From CAYXRK01 sp964467615 (GTDB lineage Bacteria > Hydrogenedentota > Hydrogenedentia > Hydrogenedentales > GCA-2746185), in assembly GCA_964467615.1 (NCBI GenBank), contig CAYXRK010000228.1, positions 1 through 6,980 on the forward strand: a DNA stretch of 6,980 nucleotides. Direction: 5' to 3'. Below are positions 6,311-6,980 of the stretch, piece by piece (the first letter of the stretch is position 1; each line of letters begins with the position of its first letter). The translations under genes were made by a program, and so were the position numbers. The notes below the pieces were generated by a model, which was not told the origin of the DNA, ran no database searches, and worked only from the letters and a program-made list of their open reading frames with translations.

Positions 6311-6980
6311 TGCGCGACTTTGCGTACGCAACGCCAAGCACGGTCGAGGAAGCCGTTGCTCTGTTGTCCGAGAAATGGGGCGAGTCCGAGGTTATGGCGG
6401 GCGGCACGGATTTAGTTACGTGCCTCAAACAAGACCTGACGAAACCAGGCCGGGTCGTGAGCCTCAAAGGGATCGCCGGACTTTCCGGTATTTTGAAGGA
6501 AGGCGACTCGATCACGATTGGCGCGACCACCAAGCTTCGCGAGTTGATCGCGAGCGCGGACGTACAGAAGAACTTCCCGGCGTTGGTCACCGCGGCGAAG
6601 AACATCGCGTCGCCGCAGATGATCAACATGGGCACGGTGGGCGGCGATCTATTGCAGCGGCCCCGGTGCTGGTACTACCGGATGGGTTTCGGGCTGTTCG
6701 GCACGCAAGACGGCAAGCCGCTGATTCCAACCGGAGAGAACCGGTATCACGCGATCTTCGGAAATTCGGGCCCGGCGTACTTCGTGAACGCGTCGAGTCT
6801 TGCCCCGGCGCTTATCGCGCTGGATGCGACGTTCCACCTCGTGGGCGCTCAGGCGCGAATGGTCAAGGCCGCGGACTTTTTCGCGACGCCCAAGGCCGAG
6901 ACGGATCGGGAGTACGTGTTGAAGCCCAACGAAATACTGACTCGGATAGAGATACCCGTTAAGGGCCTGAAGAACGGCGT
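6310..6980 (+). CDS. Molybdenum hydroxylase FAD-binding (medium) subunit, cut by window end
   Basis: FAD subunit of the same enzyme, handing electrons from the small subunit to an outside acceptor. The first 223 of an expected roughly 290-330 residues are present. The FAD-binding motif MAGGTDLV is at 29-36 and the second, NMGTVGGDLLQ, at 106-116; the latter has Asp where Asn is usual in GGNL. QRPRCWYYR (116-124) and GENRYHAIFG (142-151) place it with the PaoB-type branch of FAD subunits. PaoB of E. coli carries an extra [4Fe-4S] cluster in this loop. Here the loop keeps only Cys120, so that cluster is probably absent. The ATG overlaps the large-subunit TGA by one base (TGATG), with AAGGAGGGG at 6296-6303 as Shine-Dalgarno. 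It has no signal peptide, consistent with export as part of the complex. Confidence 0.93.
   Translation, partial: MRDFAYATPSTVEEAVALLSEKWGESEVMAGGTDLVTCLKQDLTKPGRVVSLKGIAGLSGILKEGDSITIGATTKLRELIASADVQKNFPALVTAAKNIASPQMINMGTVGGDLLQRPRCWYYRMGFGLFGTQDGKPLIPTGENRYHAIFGNSGPAYFVNASSLAPALIALDATFHLVGAQARMVKAADFFATPKAETDREYVLKPNEILTRIEIPVKGLKNG

Noticed and set aside
5636..6337. Long minus-strand open frame (233 codons) opposite the large subunit, and similar ones at 4166-4801 and 4907-5416
   Set aside because: Arg/His-rich shadows produced by GC-rich codons of the well-supported plus-strand gene; no family motif or ribosome site.
6375..6962. Plus-strand 195-codon frame within the FAD subunit
   Set aside because: It is in another frame inside the FAD-subunit gene; the frame from 6310 gives clear FAD-binding motifs.

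Overview
The window joins two unlike blocks of bacterial DNA around a tRNA gene. The organism cannot be named. A Tat-exported molybdenum hydroxylase, Shine-Dalgarno sites before most genes and tightly overlapped stop/start codons fit a Gram-negative-type bacterium. The FAD and large subunits remind me of planctomycete/Hydrogenedentes-like proteins, but that is an impression only. Sample 60-base lines are about 43-48% GC in the first recombinase gene and 62-70% GC in the hydroxylase genes, so the left block looks acquired.

Left block (about 1-3185): a probable integrative element or its remnant. After a terminator-like hairpin (113-155) comes a near-consensus sigma-70 promoter (195-223) driving a 254-aa serine recombinase (258-1022). 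A 120-aa helical protein of unknown function follows (1193-1555). Overlapping it by 11 bases is a large serine recombinase (1545-3185) whose domains are all recognisable but lie in three successive reading-frame segments, so it is a pseudogene or carries sequencing errors. Its last frame runs into the 3' end of a minus-strand tRNA-Glu(CTC) gene (3154-3229). This suggests the element sits at that tRNA, but no left-hand copy of the tRNA end is visible.

Middle (3230-3533): minus-strand leader of the tRNA with a possible -10 box, a 76-nt tRNA-like relic (3279-3354) also on the minus strand, and a non-coding leader for the right block with small inverted repeats.

Right block (3534 to the window end): an operon in the order small, large, FAD subunit of a xanthine dehydrogenase/aldehyde oxidoreductase-family enzyme. 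The genes overlap as TAATG and TGATG. The small subunit has a twin-arginine signal and two [2Fe-2S] motifs, the large subunit holds the molybdenum cofactor and catalytic glutamate, and the third (cut by the window end) binds FAD. Together they should form a periplasmic molybdenum hydroxylase passing electrons from Mo through the two FeS clusters to FAD. The substrate cannot be read from the sequence.
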